Shown: one piece after another, positions 9,787-18,400 of the stretch | Position numbering within the stretch: the stretch's first letter is position 1 | Layout of the letters: each line of letters begins with the position of its first letter | NCBI RefSeq assembly: GCF_000513935.1 | Contig: NZ_AZUY01000004.1 | Span: 38,814-102,813 of the forward strand | DNA: 64,000 nt | From: Mesorhizobium sp. WSM3626 | Lineage (GTDB): Bacteria > Pseudomonadota > Alphaproteobacteria > Rhizobiales > Rhizobiaceae | Direction of reading: 5' to 3' | Made by a program: the position numbers and the translations under genes | Notes under the pieces: model-generated | What the model saw: the letters and a program-made list of their open reading frames with translations, nothing else | What the model was told of the DNA's origin: nothing | The model's database searches: none

Positions 9787-10778
9787 CGCTGCGCGACCAC
9801 GCCATCCGCTATGGATTCATCGTGCTGTTGTTCGGATTGGTCGCCTATTTCGCGATCGCCGCCGACGGATTCGTCTCGCCGCAAAGTGCCGTCTTCATCT
9901 TCCAGTCGGTCGCCATCACCGGCGTGCTGGCGCTCGGTGTTACCGCCACCCTGGTGGTCGGCGGCTTCGACCTGTCGATCGGTTCGGTTGCGACCTCGGC
10001 CATGATGGCGGCGGCCTATGTCATGGTGGTGCTGGAGCAGAACGCGTTCGTGGCGGTCATCATCTGCTTGTTGATCGGCGCCTTTGTCGGCCTGATCAAT
10101 GGCTGGCTGATCGTCTACATGCGCGTGCCGGACCTGCTGGCGACGCTAGGCATGATGTTCCTCCTGGTCGGCCTGCAGCGCATCCCGACAGAAGGCCGCT
10201 CGATCGCCACCGGCATGACCATGCCCGACGGCTCGGTCGCCAACGGCAAGTTCTCCGATGCCTTCCTGGCGCTTGGCCGCCATCGCTTCGATTTCTTCAT
10301 CCCGAACCTCATTCCGGTGTCGGTCGTCGTGCTTCTGGTGCTGGCCGTGCTGATCTGGTTCTTCCTCGAATACACCCGCTTTGGCCGCATGATGTACGCC
10401 GTCGGCTCCAATGAGCGCGCCGCCGAACTCGCCGGCGCGCCTGTCAAGGCATACAAGATCTGGGCCTACGTTATTTCAGGAGTTTTTGCCTCGATCGGCG
10501 GCATTTTGCTCGCCGCCCGGCTTGGACGCGGCGACATCGCCTCGGGTAATAATCTGCTGCTCGATGCGGTTGCCGCTGCGCTGATCGGCTACGCGGTGCT
10601 CGGCGCCGCGAAGCCGAACGCCTTCGGCACCGCCATCGGCGCGCTGTTCGTCGGCATCTTGCTGCAAGGCCTGACGATGATGAACGCGCCCTACTACACG
10701 CAGGATTTCGTCAAGGGCGTGGTTCTGGTCGTCGCCCTTGTCTTCACCTTTGCCCTTTCGGGCAGGGGCAGGAACTAG
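9783..10778 (+). CDS. Ribose-type ABC transporter permease
   Basis: A 331-residue RbsC-like permease with eight or more hydrophobic segments. The family signature is present: GVTATLVVGGFDLSIGSV near the N-terminus, and the cytoplasmic EAA-type region FGRMMYAVGSNERAAELAG. The start at 9783 (MTLRDHAIRYG) is chosen because the 23 codons before it (from 9714) are polar and unlike a family N-terminus. It is 81 bases after the ATPase gene and 48 before the binding protein, so the three form one operon. It should pair with the two-domain ATPase at 8190. Confidence 0.9.
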   Translation: MTLRDHAIRYGFIVLLFGLVAYFAIAADGFVSPQSAVFIFQSVAITGVLALGVTATLVVGGFDLSIGSVATSAMMAAAYVMVVLEQNAFVAVIICLLIGAFVGLINGWLIVYMRVPDLLATLGMMFLLVGLQRIPTEGRSIATGMTMPDGSVANGKFSDAFLALGRHRFDFFIPNLIPVSVVVLLVLAVLIWFFLEYTRFGRMMYAVGSNERAAELAGAPVKAYKIWAYVISGVFASIGGILLAARLGRGDIASGNNLLLDAVAAALIGYAVLGAAKPNAFGTAIGALFVGILLQGLTMMNAPYYTQDFVKGVVLVVALVFTFALSGRGRN

Positions 10779-10826
10779 CATTCGGCCGGATGGATTTTGG
10801 GTTCAACAAAAGTGGAGGAAAACAAG

Positions 10827-11879
10827 GTGAACATCACAAGAAGACTTCTGGGGAAAGTGGCGCTCGGGCTCGCCGGCGCAACCATGCTGATGCAGGTCCC
10901 GGCATTGGCCGCCGATAAGCCGGCGCCATTCGACAAGCCCGGCGTCAAGATCGCGCTGGTGCGCTATCTCTCGACCGGCGACTTCTTTCAAGCCTATCTG
11001 TCGGGCGTCGAGGCGCAGTCGAAGGCGCTCGGCGTCGACCTGCGCGTGCTCGACAGCCGCCAGGACGCCGCCCTTCAGGCCGACATGGTCGATCAGGCGA
11101 TCGCGCTCGGAGTGCAAGGCATCATCATCCAGCACGGCCTGACGGAATCGATGAAGGACGCCGCCCAGCGTGCCGTCGACGCCGGCATCAAGGTGGTGGC
11201 CTTCGACGTCAATGTCGAAAACCCCAAGATCCCGCAGATCGAACAGTCGGACAAGGACCTCGCGCGCCTAGCCCTCGAACAGGCGGTCAAGGACAATGGC
11301 GAAAGCTGGAACGCCGGCTATGTCTACGTCGCCGGCATCGCGCCGCTCGACCGCCGCAACGAAACCTGGGTCGACGTGAAGAAGAAATATGCCGGCATCA
11401 AGGAAGCCGCCATGTTCGGCACGCTCGACAATCCGATCGCCAACTCCGTCGCCAACCAGGCGCGCTCGGTGCTGTCGGCGCACCCCGACATCAACGTGAT
11501 GTTCGCCCCTTATGACGAATTCGCCAAGGGCGTGAAGATCGCCGTCGACGAAGCGAGCCTGAACAAGAAGATCAAGATCTATTCGGCCGACATTTCGACG
11601 TCCGACATCGCGGCGATGCGCGAGCCCGACAGTGCTTGGGCGGCGACCGCGGCGACCAACCCGGCCGTCGTCGGCCAGGTCTCTGTACGCGCCCTGGCGC
11701 AGTTGCTTGCCGGCGAAGACCCCGGCCACAACGTCATCGTGCCGCCGACGCTGATCACCCAGAAGGAGCTGATCGACAAGGACATCAAGAACATGGAAGA
11801 CCTGTCGGCCAAGCTGCCGCAGTTCGCCCACGCCGATGTCGCCATGCCTGCCTGGATGCCGAACCCCAACGCGAAGTAG
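10827..11879 (+). CDS. Sugar ABC transporter substrate-binding protein
   Basis: A 350-residue periplasmic protein of the ribose-binding (peripla_BP_4) type. The N-terminus NITRRLLGKVALGLAGATMLMQVPALAADK has a signal peptide with an AxA cleavage site. Mature-part features are GVEAQSKALGVDLRVLDSRQD, DQAIALGVQGIIIQHG and IKVVAFDVNVENP, as in pentose-binding proteins. The start is GTG at 10827, eight bases after GGAGGA; an upstream in-frame TTG at 10797 is less likely. It is the last gene of the ABC operon and is followed by a terminator at 11901. Methylthioribose or a related 5-deoxy-pentose is the proposed ligand from context. Confidence 0.9.
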   Translation: MNITRRLLGKVALGLAGATMLMQVPALAADKPAPFDKPGVKIALVRYLSTGDFFQAYLSGVEAQSKALGVDLRVLDSRQDAALQADMVDQAIALGVQGIIIQHGLTESMKDAAQRAVDAGIKVVAFDVNVENPKIPQIEQSDKDLARLALEQAVKDNGESWNAGYVYVAGIAPLDRRNETWVDVKKKYAGIKEAAMFGTLDNPIANSVANQARSVLSAHPDINVMFAPYDEFAKGVKIAVDEASLNKKIKIYSADISTSDIAAMREPDSAWAATAATNPAVVGQVSVRALAQLLAGEDPGHNVIVPPTLITQKELIDKDIKNMEDLSAKLPQFAHADVAMPAWMPNPNAK

Positions 11880-11900
11880 GCGCCGGTCCGATAAGAAGCG

Positions 11901-11925
11901 AAAGGGCGGCCACGAGCCGCCCTTT
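11901..11925. terminator. Hairpin terminator after the ABC operon
   Basis: AAAGGGCGGC, loop CACGA, GCCGCCCTTT: a perfect 10-bp stem with A and T ends on both sides. It could serve the ABC operon on + and parDE on -. Confidence 0.75.
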
Positions 11926-11951
11926 CCATATGGATGTTCGCTTCTTTCGGT

Positions 11952-12239
11952 CTACAGCCAGTGTTCTGGATCGCGCATCCCGTGGACAATCGCCACGACT
12001 AGGACACCGTCCGACTGTGGTTCGTAGATGGCGATGTAGCGGCCTTCGATCAGCACTCGGGCTGTTGCACTCAATTCCGGGCGGGCTGCTCCTATCCTGG
12101 GGTGCTGAGCCGCCAGATCCAGCTTGTCGAAGATGCGCATCAGCAGCTTGTCCGCTGCCTTTTCGTTGTCGATTGCGATGGTGTGCCAGACATCTCGCAA
12201 ATCCTGCGAGGCGCGCGGTGTGAACCGATATTTAGCCAC
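11952..12239 (-). CDS. parE: ParE/RelE-family toxin
   Basis: A 95-residue protein with the RelE/ParE fold pattern: YRFTPRASQDLRDVWHTIA at the start, HPRIGAARPEL in the middle, and the strand run VLIEGRYIAIYEPQSDGVLVVAIVHGMRD at the end. ParE toxins inhibit DNA gyrase, whereas RelE toxins cleave mRNA; the lack of RelE catalytic residues favours ParE. Its start overlaps the antitoxin stop by 8 bases, as is usual for these pairs. The pair sits between two parts of the methylthioribose locus. Confidence 0.88.
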   Translation of the reverse strand: MAKYRFTPRASQDLRDVWHTIAIDNEKAADKLLMRIFDKLDLAAQHPRIGAARPELSATARVLIEGRYIAIYEPQSDGVLVVAIVHGMRDPEHWL

Positions 12240-12507
12240 GGGCGCGGCGTTCTGCCTTCAGGCCTCGAATGAACTCGGCGGGTTCGACTTCCACTGTCTT
12301 GCCGCTGGCCATGCCATCGGCATAGGCGCGTTTCAAGTGCTCAAGCTCCAGCGCACGCAATTCCTCGCGCTGCTCCCACAGGCGCAAGGCGTCGCGGACA
12401 ATCTCGCTATTGGAGGCGTATGCCCCGCCTTCGACCGCACTTTGCAGGCGAGCAATCTGCTGCGCGGTGAGCGAGATGGTGAGGGTGCGCATCGGTTCGG
12501 CTTTCAT
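12232..12507 (-). CDS. parD: ParD-like (CopG/ribbon-helix-helix) antitoxin
   Basis: About 91 residues. The ribbon-helix-helix is MRTLTISLTAQQIARLQSAVEGGAYASNSEIVRDALRLWEQRE, and the acidic, disordered C-terminal half would bind the toxin. The start could be 12507 (used here), 12492 or the GTG at 12525; none has a clear ribosome site. A palindrome at 12536-12552 just upstream is the likely operator for autoregulation by the ParD-ParE complex. Confidence 0.85.
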   Translation of the reverse strand: MKAEPMRTLTISLTAQQIARLQSAVEGGAYASNSEIVRDALRLWEQREELRALELEHLKRAYADGMASGKTVEVEPAEFIRGLKAERRARG

Positions 12508-12535
12508 GCCGACTATATAGCGCACCCCGCAAGAA

Positions 12536-12552
12536 CTAACAATATTTGTTAG
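12536..12552. promoter_or_regulatory. Palindromic operator of the parDE module
   Basis: CTAACAA TAT TTGTTAG, perfect 7-base arms, 29 bases upstream of the antitoxin start. RHH antitoxins bind short palindromes in their own promoters; assignment is by position. Confidence 0.6.
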
Positions 12553-12600
12553 GACTTTCGTCTCGATCCCTGCCTGGCTCTAAACGATGGCAGAGATTGC

Positions 12601-14655
12601 CTACCGCAGCGCCGCGGCTATGTTGCCGCCGTCGACCGTCGTCACATCGGCGGTCGTCCGGTCGGCCAGGGCGTGGTGCAGGAAGGCCTGCGCCACATCC
12701 TGCGCCGTCACTTCCTGGCCGAGCAGATTGCCGGACATGTAGTCCTTCTCCGACACGCCGCGGGCGCCCGAGCGGCTGGCGATCATCGCGTCCGTCAAAA
12801 GACCCGAGCGGATGCGGTCGGCGTTGACGGCATTCGAACGGATGCCATGGGCGCCGTAGTCGAGCGCGTATTGCCTGGACAGGAACAGCGTCGCCGCTTT
12901 CGGCACGCCATAGGCGCCGAACTTCGGGCCGGGGTTGACCGCCTGCTTGGAGGTGTTGAACAGGAGAGCGCCACCGGTGCCCTGTTCGAGCATGATGCGC
13001 ACGGCGTTCTGCGCCGCCGACTGGTGGGCGAAGAAATTGAGTTCGAAGCTCTTGCGCAGCAGCGCATCGTCAAGCTCGCCGATGCGGCCTTCCCATGCAG
13101 CACCCGCATTGGACACCAATATGTCGACGCCGCCGAACACGGCGATCGCCTTGTCGAATGCGGCGCGCATCTGAGCCGGGTCGGTGATGTCGGCACCAAC
13201 GCCGATCGAATTGTTGCCGGCTTTCCTGGCGGCATCAGCGGCCTTTTCGGCGTCGAGATCGACGACGACGGCATGAGCGCCATTGTCGGCGAACAGTTTT
13301 GCGGTCGCCGCGCCGATCGCACCGGCGCCGCCGGTGATCAGCACCACTTGTCCAGTCAGCGGCTTCGGCTTGTTGGAAGCGAGCTTGGCCTGTTCCAGCG
13401 ACCAGTATTCGAGCGGGAACAGGTCGGCCTTGGATAATGGGTGGAAACGCCCGACCGCCTCGGCGCCGCGCACTGCCTCGATCCACATCTCGCCGACGTC
13501 CGATGCGATCTTGGCGTCCTTCAATGTGCGACCATGGCCGAACATGCCGAGCCCCGGCACCAGCGTCAGCCGCGGCATGGGATCGAGCATGGTGCGCTTG
13601 ACGTCGTCGAGCGCGTCATTGGTCTCGAAATAGGCACGATAATCCTTGGCGAAGGCATCGACATGGCTCTTGATCACCGCCTTGTAGTCACCGACCTTGT
13701 CGGCGTCGGGCGCCGGCACCGCCATCGGTCCGGTCTTGATGCGGATCGACAGATCCGGCGTCGACACGCCACGTTGTGCATAGTCGGCGATCTCTGCCGA
13801 ATTGATGAAATCGACGATCGCGTCCGAGGTACGGAAATCGCTGATCATGCGGTCGAAGCGGCCTTCGCCGCGTGGCGCCGCGACAGCGCCGCGCAGCATG
13901 GGCGCGATCACCGCCGGTGACGCGAGCCTTGCCGGCAATGCCGCCTTCGCAGCCTTGGGCTTGGCGTGCTTGGCCACATAGTCCTCGGCGACGTTCACAT
14001 AGTGGATCATCCGGTCATAGGCCTGCCTGGCGTCGTCGCCGAAAGTGAAGATGCCATGCTTGTCGAGGATCAGGCCTTCTACCGCAGGGTCGGCGTCGAA
14101 GACGTCGGCCGCCGCCTTGGCGAGGTCGAAGCCTGGCATGATGTAGGGCACGTAGCCCATCTTTGCTCCGAACACCTTTGCCACCAGCGGTTTGCTGTCT
14201 TCCTGGTCGACAATGGCCAGGATGGCGGTCGAATGGGTGTGGTCGACGAATTTGTGCGGCAGGAAGGCATGCAGCAGAGTCTCGACCGATGGGTTGGGCG
14301 AGGCGGGGTCGATCAGGTTTGCCCGCTGCAGGGCGACCATGTCCTCGTCGGAAAGCCTGTCCAGCTTGCGCGCCTTGAGCAGGGCGCCCATCTTGACGGC
14401 GGGCAGGCCCTGCGGCTCGATGACGGCCATGTCCCAGCCGCTGCCCTTGACGCACAGCACGTCCCACTCGTCGCCGACGAGGTCGGTCGCCTTGATCTTG
14501 CAGGAGGTGTTGCCGCCGCCATGCAGGACCAGCTGTGGCACGCCGCCCAGAAGCCGCGTCGTGTAGACACGCAAGGCCAGGTCGCGGCCGACGCCCTTCT
14601 TCGCATAATCGGCAACGAGTTTTTCGGCCGCGTCGTCGTTCCACAGGTTCTTCAT
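12601..14655 (-). CDS. Bifunctional class II aldolase / short-chain dehydrogenase
   Basis: A 684-residue fusion. Residues about 1-230 are a class II (zinc) aldolase/adducin domain with the metal motif HTHSTAILA and a further histidine in DKHGIFTFG. Residues about 425-684 are an SDR with LITGGAGAIGAATAKLF, SNAGAAWEG and the catalytic YGVPK with an upstream NTS. The start at 14655 (MKNLWNDDA) is used; the longer frame upstream is arginine-rich and not protein-like. The aldolase half is clearly different from rhizobial RhaD, and no rhaI, rhaK or rhamnose transporter is near. With mtnK, mtnA and an importer nearby, it may split methylthioribulose-1-P (or 5-deoxyribulose-1-P) into DHAP and an aldehyde that the SDR half reduces or oxidises (inference). 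Confidence 0.9.
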   Translation of the reverse strand: MKNLWNDDAAEKLVADYAKKGVGRDLALRVYTTRLLGGVPQLVLHGGGNTSCKIKATDLVGDEWDVLCVKGSGWDMAVIEPQGLPAVKMGALLKARKLDRLSDEDMVALQRANLIDPASPNPSVETLLHAFLPHKFVDHTHSTAILAIVDQEDSKPLVAKVFGAKMGYVPYIMPGFDLAKAAADVFDADPAVEGLILDKHGIFTFGDDARQAYDRMIHYVNVAEDYVAKHAKPKAAKAALPARLASPAVIAPMLRGAVAAPRGEGRFDRMISDFRTSDAIVDFINSAEIADYAQRGVSTPDLSIRIKTGPMAVPAPDADKVGDYKAVIKSHVDAFAKDYRAYFETNDALDDVKRTMLDPMPRLTLVPGLGMFGHGRTLKDAKIASDVGEMWIEAVRGAEAVGRFHPLSKADLFPLEYWSLEQAKLASNKPKPLTGQVVLITGGAGAIGAATAKLFADNGAHAVVVDLDAEKAADAARKAGNNSIGVGADITDPAQMRAAFDKAIAVFGGVDILVSNAGAAWEGRIGELDDALLRKSFELNFFAHQSAAQNAVRIMLEQGTGGALLFNTSKQAVNPGPKFGAYGVPKAATLFLSRQYALDYGAHGIRSNAVNADRIRSGLLTDAMIASRSGARGVSEKDYMSGNLLGQEVTAQDVAQAFLHHALADRTTADVTTVDGGNIAAALR

Positions 14656-14741
14656 GTTCGCTTCGTCCAGTTGCTGTCTTTGATGGTGAAACAGGAATGC
14701 CGCGACGCCTTGATGACAATGCGTCGGCAAAGGGGTGGTTT

Positions 14742-15707
14742 TCAGGGTGCCTTTTCTGCTGACGCTCCGGCATGATCGAGCAGCCGCTGCGCCATATGCG
14801 CGCCGACCACCAGATGCGTGCAGAGGCCGCCGGCGATTGCCGCGAGCAGCGGCTCGAACTTGCTGTCTTCCTGCACGACCATCAGCCGCTTCCCGATGAC
14901 GCGCAGTGAAGCAAGCCCCGCCGAGATGACCCGCCGGTTGTAGCTGCAGTCGAGCAACTCGCCACCGGCATCGATGATCTGCCCGGCAATGACACCGGCG
15001 GCACCTTCCTTGCGCAGTGCCGCCATCTCGGCTGCCGTCAGCGCACCACACTTCACCAGGTGGCTGTCGGCATCGACCGCGCCGATGGAGTAGAGCGCAA
15101 GATCGCAGTCGCTGATCCCGGAAAGCTGATCACGGATCACCGGCTCGGCGCGCAGGCCTTGCGCCAGTTCCTCGGTTGACAGCACCAGAGGCGCGTAGAA
15201 ATTGAGGCCCTTGGCATTGAGCCGCCGCGCGATTTCCATGGTGCACTGGTCGGGCCGGTAGGAATAGGGCGCGCCGAGATTGCCACAGAGCTGCACCACG
15301 GTGACGTCCTGCAGGTCGGCATAGGACATGATGTCGGCGATGGTGTAGACGGTGCGGCCCCAGGCGACGCCGATGCGGTCGCCCTTCCTGACGAGTTCCA
15401 GGAAGACGCTTGCCGCCAGCACCGCGATATCGGTCGAGGGATCGGCGAGGTAGGCGTTTTCCGGCGCGATCCAGACGGCGTCGAGTTTCAGGGCATCTTC
15501 CAGCCTGCGCGCCATGATGTCGTCGGTGAAGAGCTGCGTCGAGGTCGAGATGTTGACGATGCCTGTCTCGCGCGCCTTGCGCAGATACATGGCGACGGAA
15601 GCGCGCGAAATGTTGAGCTGATTGGCCACTTCGTCCTGGCGAAGCCCATGGGCATAGTAAAGCCAGGCCGCCTTGTGGATGAGCTGTTCTGCCGGTCGGA
15701 TCGCCAT
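14742..15707 (-). CDS. SorC/DeoR-type sugar-binding transcriptional regulator
   Basis: A 321-residue regulator. The N-terminal helix-turn-helix is AAWLYYAHGLRQDEVANQLNISRASVAMYLRKARETGIV (about residues 14-52). The remainder is the SorC-type sugar-phosphate sensor domain (VGVAWGRTVY, VTVVQLCGNLG, ALYSIGAVDADSH). The start at 15707 has a strong AAGGAGG site 5 bases upstream. It precedes the aldolase-SDR gene by 86 bases in the same direction, so they probably form one unit. The likely effector is a phosphorylated intermediate of that pathway. Candidate binding sites are the palindrome at 8125 and the tandem motifs at 15722-15752. Confidence 0.9.
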   Translation of the reverse strand: MAIRPAEQLIHKAAWLYYAHGLRQDEVANQLNISRASVAMYLRKARETGIVNISTSTQLFTDDIMARRLEDALKLDAVWIAPENAYLADPSTDIAVLAASVFLELVRKGDRIGVAWGRTVYTIADIMSYADLQDVTVVQLCGNLGAPYSYRPDQCTMEIARRLNAKGLNFYAPLVLSTEELAQGLRAEPVIRDQLSGISDCDLALYSIGAVDADSHLVKCGALTAAEMAALRKEGAAGVIAGQIIDAGGELLDCSYNRRVISAGLASLRVIGKRLMVVQEDSKFEPLLAAIAGGLCTHLVVGAHMAQRLLDHAGASAEKAP

Positions 15708-15721
15708 GCCGCCTCCTTGGC

Positions 15722-15752
15722 TGACATTAGTCACGGCTCTCGACAAAAGTCA
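15722..15752. promoter_or_regulatory. Two tandem TGAC-N4-GTCA-like motifs
   Basis: TGACATTAGTCA (15722-15733) and CGACAAAAGTCA (15741-15752) lie just upstream of the SorC-type regulator, centres 19 bases apart. The first is a perfect TGAC/GTCA inverted pair, the second has one mismatch. They may be an autoregulatory site; arms are short, so chance is possible. Confidence 0.35.
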
Positions 15753-15909
15753 AATTTGGATGAGCAGGAAGGGATCTTCTGCCGGCGCGGCGCAATCGAG
15801 ATCACCGTTCCAGCAAGTCGGCGCAGTATAGCATTCTCAGCCCTTCTGGGGGATAGCGTGACGACGAGCCTAAGGTTAGAAAGCTCGAAAAGACTTTGGG
15901 GAGAACGGG

Positions 15910-17550
15910 ATGGCCAGTCCCTACGAACAGGATCTCGACAGGAACGCCGCCAACCACCAGCCGCTGACGCCGCTCACCTATCTGGAGCGCGCTGCAAAGA
16001 CCTATCCCGACCACATCGCCATCATCCATGGCGGCCAGCGCATCAGCTATCGTGATTTCTGGCGCCGCTCGCTGAAGCTCGCTTCGGCGCTGCACAAGCA
16101 CGGCATCGGCAAGGGCGATACGGTGACGGTCATGCTGTCGAACACGCCGCCGATGCTGGAGGCGCATTTCGGCGTGCCGATGACCAAGGCGGTGCTGCAC
16201 TCGCTCAACACGCGCCTCGACGCCGCGGTCATCGCCTTCCAGCTCGATCATGCCGAGACCAAGGTGCTGATCGTCGATCGCGAGTTCTCCGGAGTCGTGC
16301 GAGAGGCGCTCGGTCTGGCCAAGGTCAAGCCGCTGGTCATCGATTACGACGATCCCGATTACGCCGCTGACGCGCCCTATCCGAAAGGCGAGCGGGTCGG
16401 CACGGTGGACTATGAGGCCTTTGTCGCCAATGGCGACGAGGAGTTCGCCTGGTCGATGCCGGACGACGAATGGGACGCGATCTCGCTCAACTACACGTCG
16501 GGCACGACAGGCAATCCCAAGGGCGTCGTCTACCATCACCGTGGTGCCGCGCTGATGGCCTACACCAACACCATCCATGCCGGCATGGCCAAGCACGCGG
16601 TCTATCTCTGGACGCTGCCGATGTTCCATTGCAATGGCTGGTGTTTTCCCTGGACGCTCGCGGTCCAGGCCGGCACGCATGTCTGCCTGCGCTGGGTGCG
16701 GCCGAAGCCGATCTATGACGCCATCGCCGACCACGGCGTCACGCATCTGTGTGGGGCGCCGGTCGTCATGTCGGTGCTGATCAATGCCAGGGAGGAGGAC
16801 AAGCGCGCATTTGCGCAGACCGTCACCTTCAACACGGCTGCCGCCCCGCCGCCCGAAGCCGTGCTGTCGGGGATGGCCGATGCCGGCTTTGCCGTCACCC
16901 ATCTCTACGGATTGACCGAAACCTATGGTCCCGCAGTCGTCAACGAATGGCATAACGGCTGGGACGCGCTCGACAAAGGGGCGAGGGCGGGCAAAAAGGC
17001 ACGGCAGGGCGTGCGCTACGCCGCGCTCGAAGGCCTGACGGTGATGGATCCCGAGACCATGGCCGAGACCCCCGCCGACGGCGAGACCATCGGCGAGGTC
17101 ATGTTCCGGGGCAACATCGTCATGAAGGGCTATCTGAAGAACCGCAAGGCGACCGACGAGGCTTTCGCCGGCGGCTGGTTCCACTCCGGTGATCTCGGCG
17201 TCATGCACCCCGACGGCTACATCCAGCTCAAGGACCGCTCCAAGGACATCATCATCTCCGGTGGCGAGAACATTTCCTCGATCGAGGTCGAGGACGCGCT
17301 CTACAAGCATCCCGCCGTCGCCTCCTGCGGCGTCGTGGCGCGCCATGACGACAAATGGGGCGAGGTGCCTGTCGCCTATATCGAGCTGAAGCCGGGCAAG
17401 GTGGCGAGCGAGGCGGAGATCATCGAGCACTGCCGGACGCTGCTTGCCCGCTTCAAGGTGCCGAAAGCGGTGATCTTCGCCGAGATACCGAAGACCTCGA
17501 CCGGCAAGATCCAGAAATTCCGGCTGCGGGAAATGGCCAAGGTCGCCTGA
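15910..17550 (+). CDS. AMP-forming acyl-CoA synthetase
   Basis: A 546-residue ANL-superfamily ligase that adenylates a carboxylic acid and transfers it to CoA. Motifs in order are YTSGTTGNPKG (P-loop), YGLTETYGP, GWFHSGDLG, DRSKDIIISGGENISSIEVE (hinge) and PKTSTGKIQKF with the catalytic lysine near the C-terminus. It resembles the medium-chain/plant AAE1-like group (FLERAA.., LHSLNTRLD), so the substrate is probably a short to medium or aromatic acid. It is divergent from the SorC-type regulator, with 202 bases between, and has GGGGAGAACGGG before its start. A role with the adjacent aldolase-SDR is possible but unproven. Confidence 0.92.
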   Translation: MASPYEQDLDRNAANHQPLTPLTYLERAAKTYPDHIAIIHGGQRISYRDFWRRSLKLASALHKHGIGKGDTVTVMLSNTPPMLEAHFGVPMTKAVLHSLNTRLDAAVIAFQLDHAETKVLIVDREFSGVVREALGLAKVKPLVIDYDDPDYAADAPYPKGERVGTVDYEAFVANGDEEFAWSMPDDEWDAISLNYTSGTTGNPKGVVYHHRGAALMAYTNTIHAGMAKHAVYLWTLPMFHCNGWCFPWTLAVQAGTHVCLRWVRPKPIYDAIADHGVTHLCGAPVVMSVLINAREEDKRAFAQTVTFNTAAAPPPEAVLSGMADAGFAVTHLYGLTETYGPAVVNEWHNGWDALDKGARAGKKARQGVRYAALEGLTVMDPETMAETPADGETIGEVMFRGNIVMKGYLKNRKATDEAFAGGWFHSGDLGVMHPDGYIQLKDRSKDIIISGGENISSIEVEDALYKHPAVASCGVVARHDDKWGEVPVAYIELKPGKVASEAEIIEHCRTLLARFKVPKAVIFAEIPKTSTGKIQKFRLREMAKVA

Positions 17551-17668
17551 AGTCGTCTCGCGCCTTTTCGAGAGAATTATTTTCAGTGGCCCGCATCCTG
17601 AGGGCGCCTTGTGACGTCTATGGGATGTCACCATCTGTCACCTATCGTACGCGTACATCGAATCCGCG

Positions 17669-17724
17669 TTGACACAGTGCTCTTTTCGATTTACGAGTGA
17701 TGAAAATCGAAATTCGTCACTCGT
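17669..17724 (+). promoter_or_regulatory. Promoter and inverted-repeat operator of the TetR-RND operon
   Basis: TTGACA at 17669-17674, and 17 bases on TACGAG as a weak -10. The 8-base perfect inverted repeat ACGAGTGA (17693-17700) / TCACTCGT (17717-17724) overlaps the -10. The site is 17 bases before the TetR start, which fits autorepression. Confidence 0.55.
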
Positions 17725-17740
17725 TATTTAACAGAGAGCT

Positions 17741-18346
17741 ATGTCCGAAGCCGCCAACATCGTCGCCGACGTCGCCCGACAGGAAAATGTGACGCGCATT
17801 CTCGATTGCGCCGAGCGCCTGTTCCGCCACTATGGCTACGGCAAGACCAATGTCGCCGACATTGCCCGCGAACTCGGCATGTCGCCGGCCAACATCTACC
17901 GTTTCTTTGCCTCCAAAGTCGAAATCCACCAGGCCGTCTGTGGCCGGATGCTCGGCGCCAGCTACAACATGGCTTACGAGATCATGCACCTGCCGGTCAG
18001 CGCCGAGGAGCGGCTGCGGCGTTACGTGCATGCGCAGTACAAGATGACGATGGAGGTCATGCTCGACGACCAGAAGGTACACGAGATGGTCATCGTCGCC
18101 CTCGAGCGCGACTGGGGCGTCATCGACAAGCATGTCGACAGCATCCACGATCTCTTCGCCGAGGTGATCCGCGAGGGCATCGAGGCCGGCGAGTTCAGGA
18201 AGCAGGACCCGGTGACCGCGTCGCGCTGTTTCGGTGCCGCCACCGTCATCCTGTGCCATCCGCAGATGGTGGCGCAGTGCCTCGCCAAGACCAATCGGGC
18301 GATGCCCGACGAACTCATCGATTACGCAATCAGAGCCTTGAAATAG
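17741..18346 (+). CDS. TetR/AcrR family regulator of the adjacent RND pump
   Basis: A 201-residue TetR-family protein. The DNA-binding domain is RILDCAERLFRHYGYGKTNVADIARELGMSPANIYRFFASKVEIHQAV (residues about 18-65), followed by an all-helical ligand-binding domain. It is the first gene of a three-gene unit with an RND membrane-fusion protein 54 bases downstream and an RND pump. It probably represses the whole unit through the inverted repeat at 17693-17724; the inducing ligand is unknown. Confidence 0.92.
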   Translation: MSEAANIVADVARQENVTRILDCAERLFRHYGYGKTNVADIARELGMSPANIYRFFASKVEIHQAVCGRMLGASYNMAYEIMHLPVSAEERLRRYVHAQYKMTMEVMLDDQKVHEMVIVALERDWGVIDKHVDSIHDLFAEVIREGIEAGEFRKQDPVTASRCFGAATVILCHPQMVAQCLAKTNRAMPDELIDYAIRALK

Positions 18347-18400
18347 CCGCCGCCAGCCGGTGCCGGTGTCGACAGTCCGTCTCCAGTCGGGAGTATCAAG

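Noticed and set aside
12601..14655. Annotation as rhamnulose-1-phosphate aldolase RhaD of a rhamnose operon
   Set aside because: The domain plan is similar, but key stretches differ from rhizobial RhaD as I know it, and no rhaI, rhaK or rhaSTPQ is near.
15802..17634. 610-codon minus-strand frame over the acyl-CoA synthetase
   Set aside because: The plus-strand protein has all ANL motifs; the antisense frame has none.
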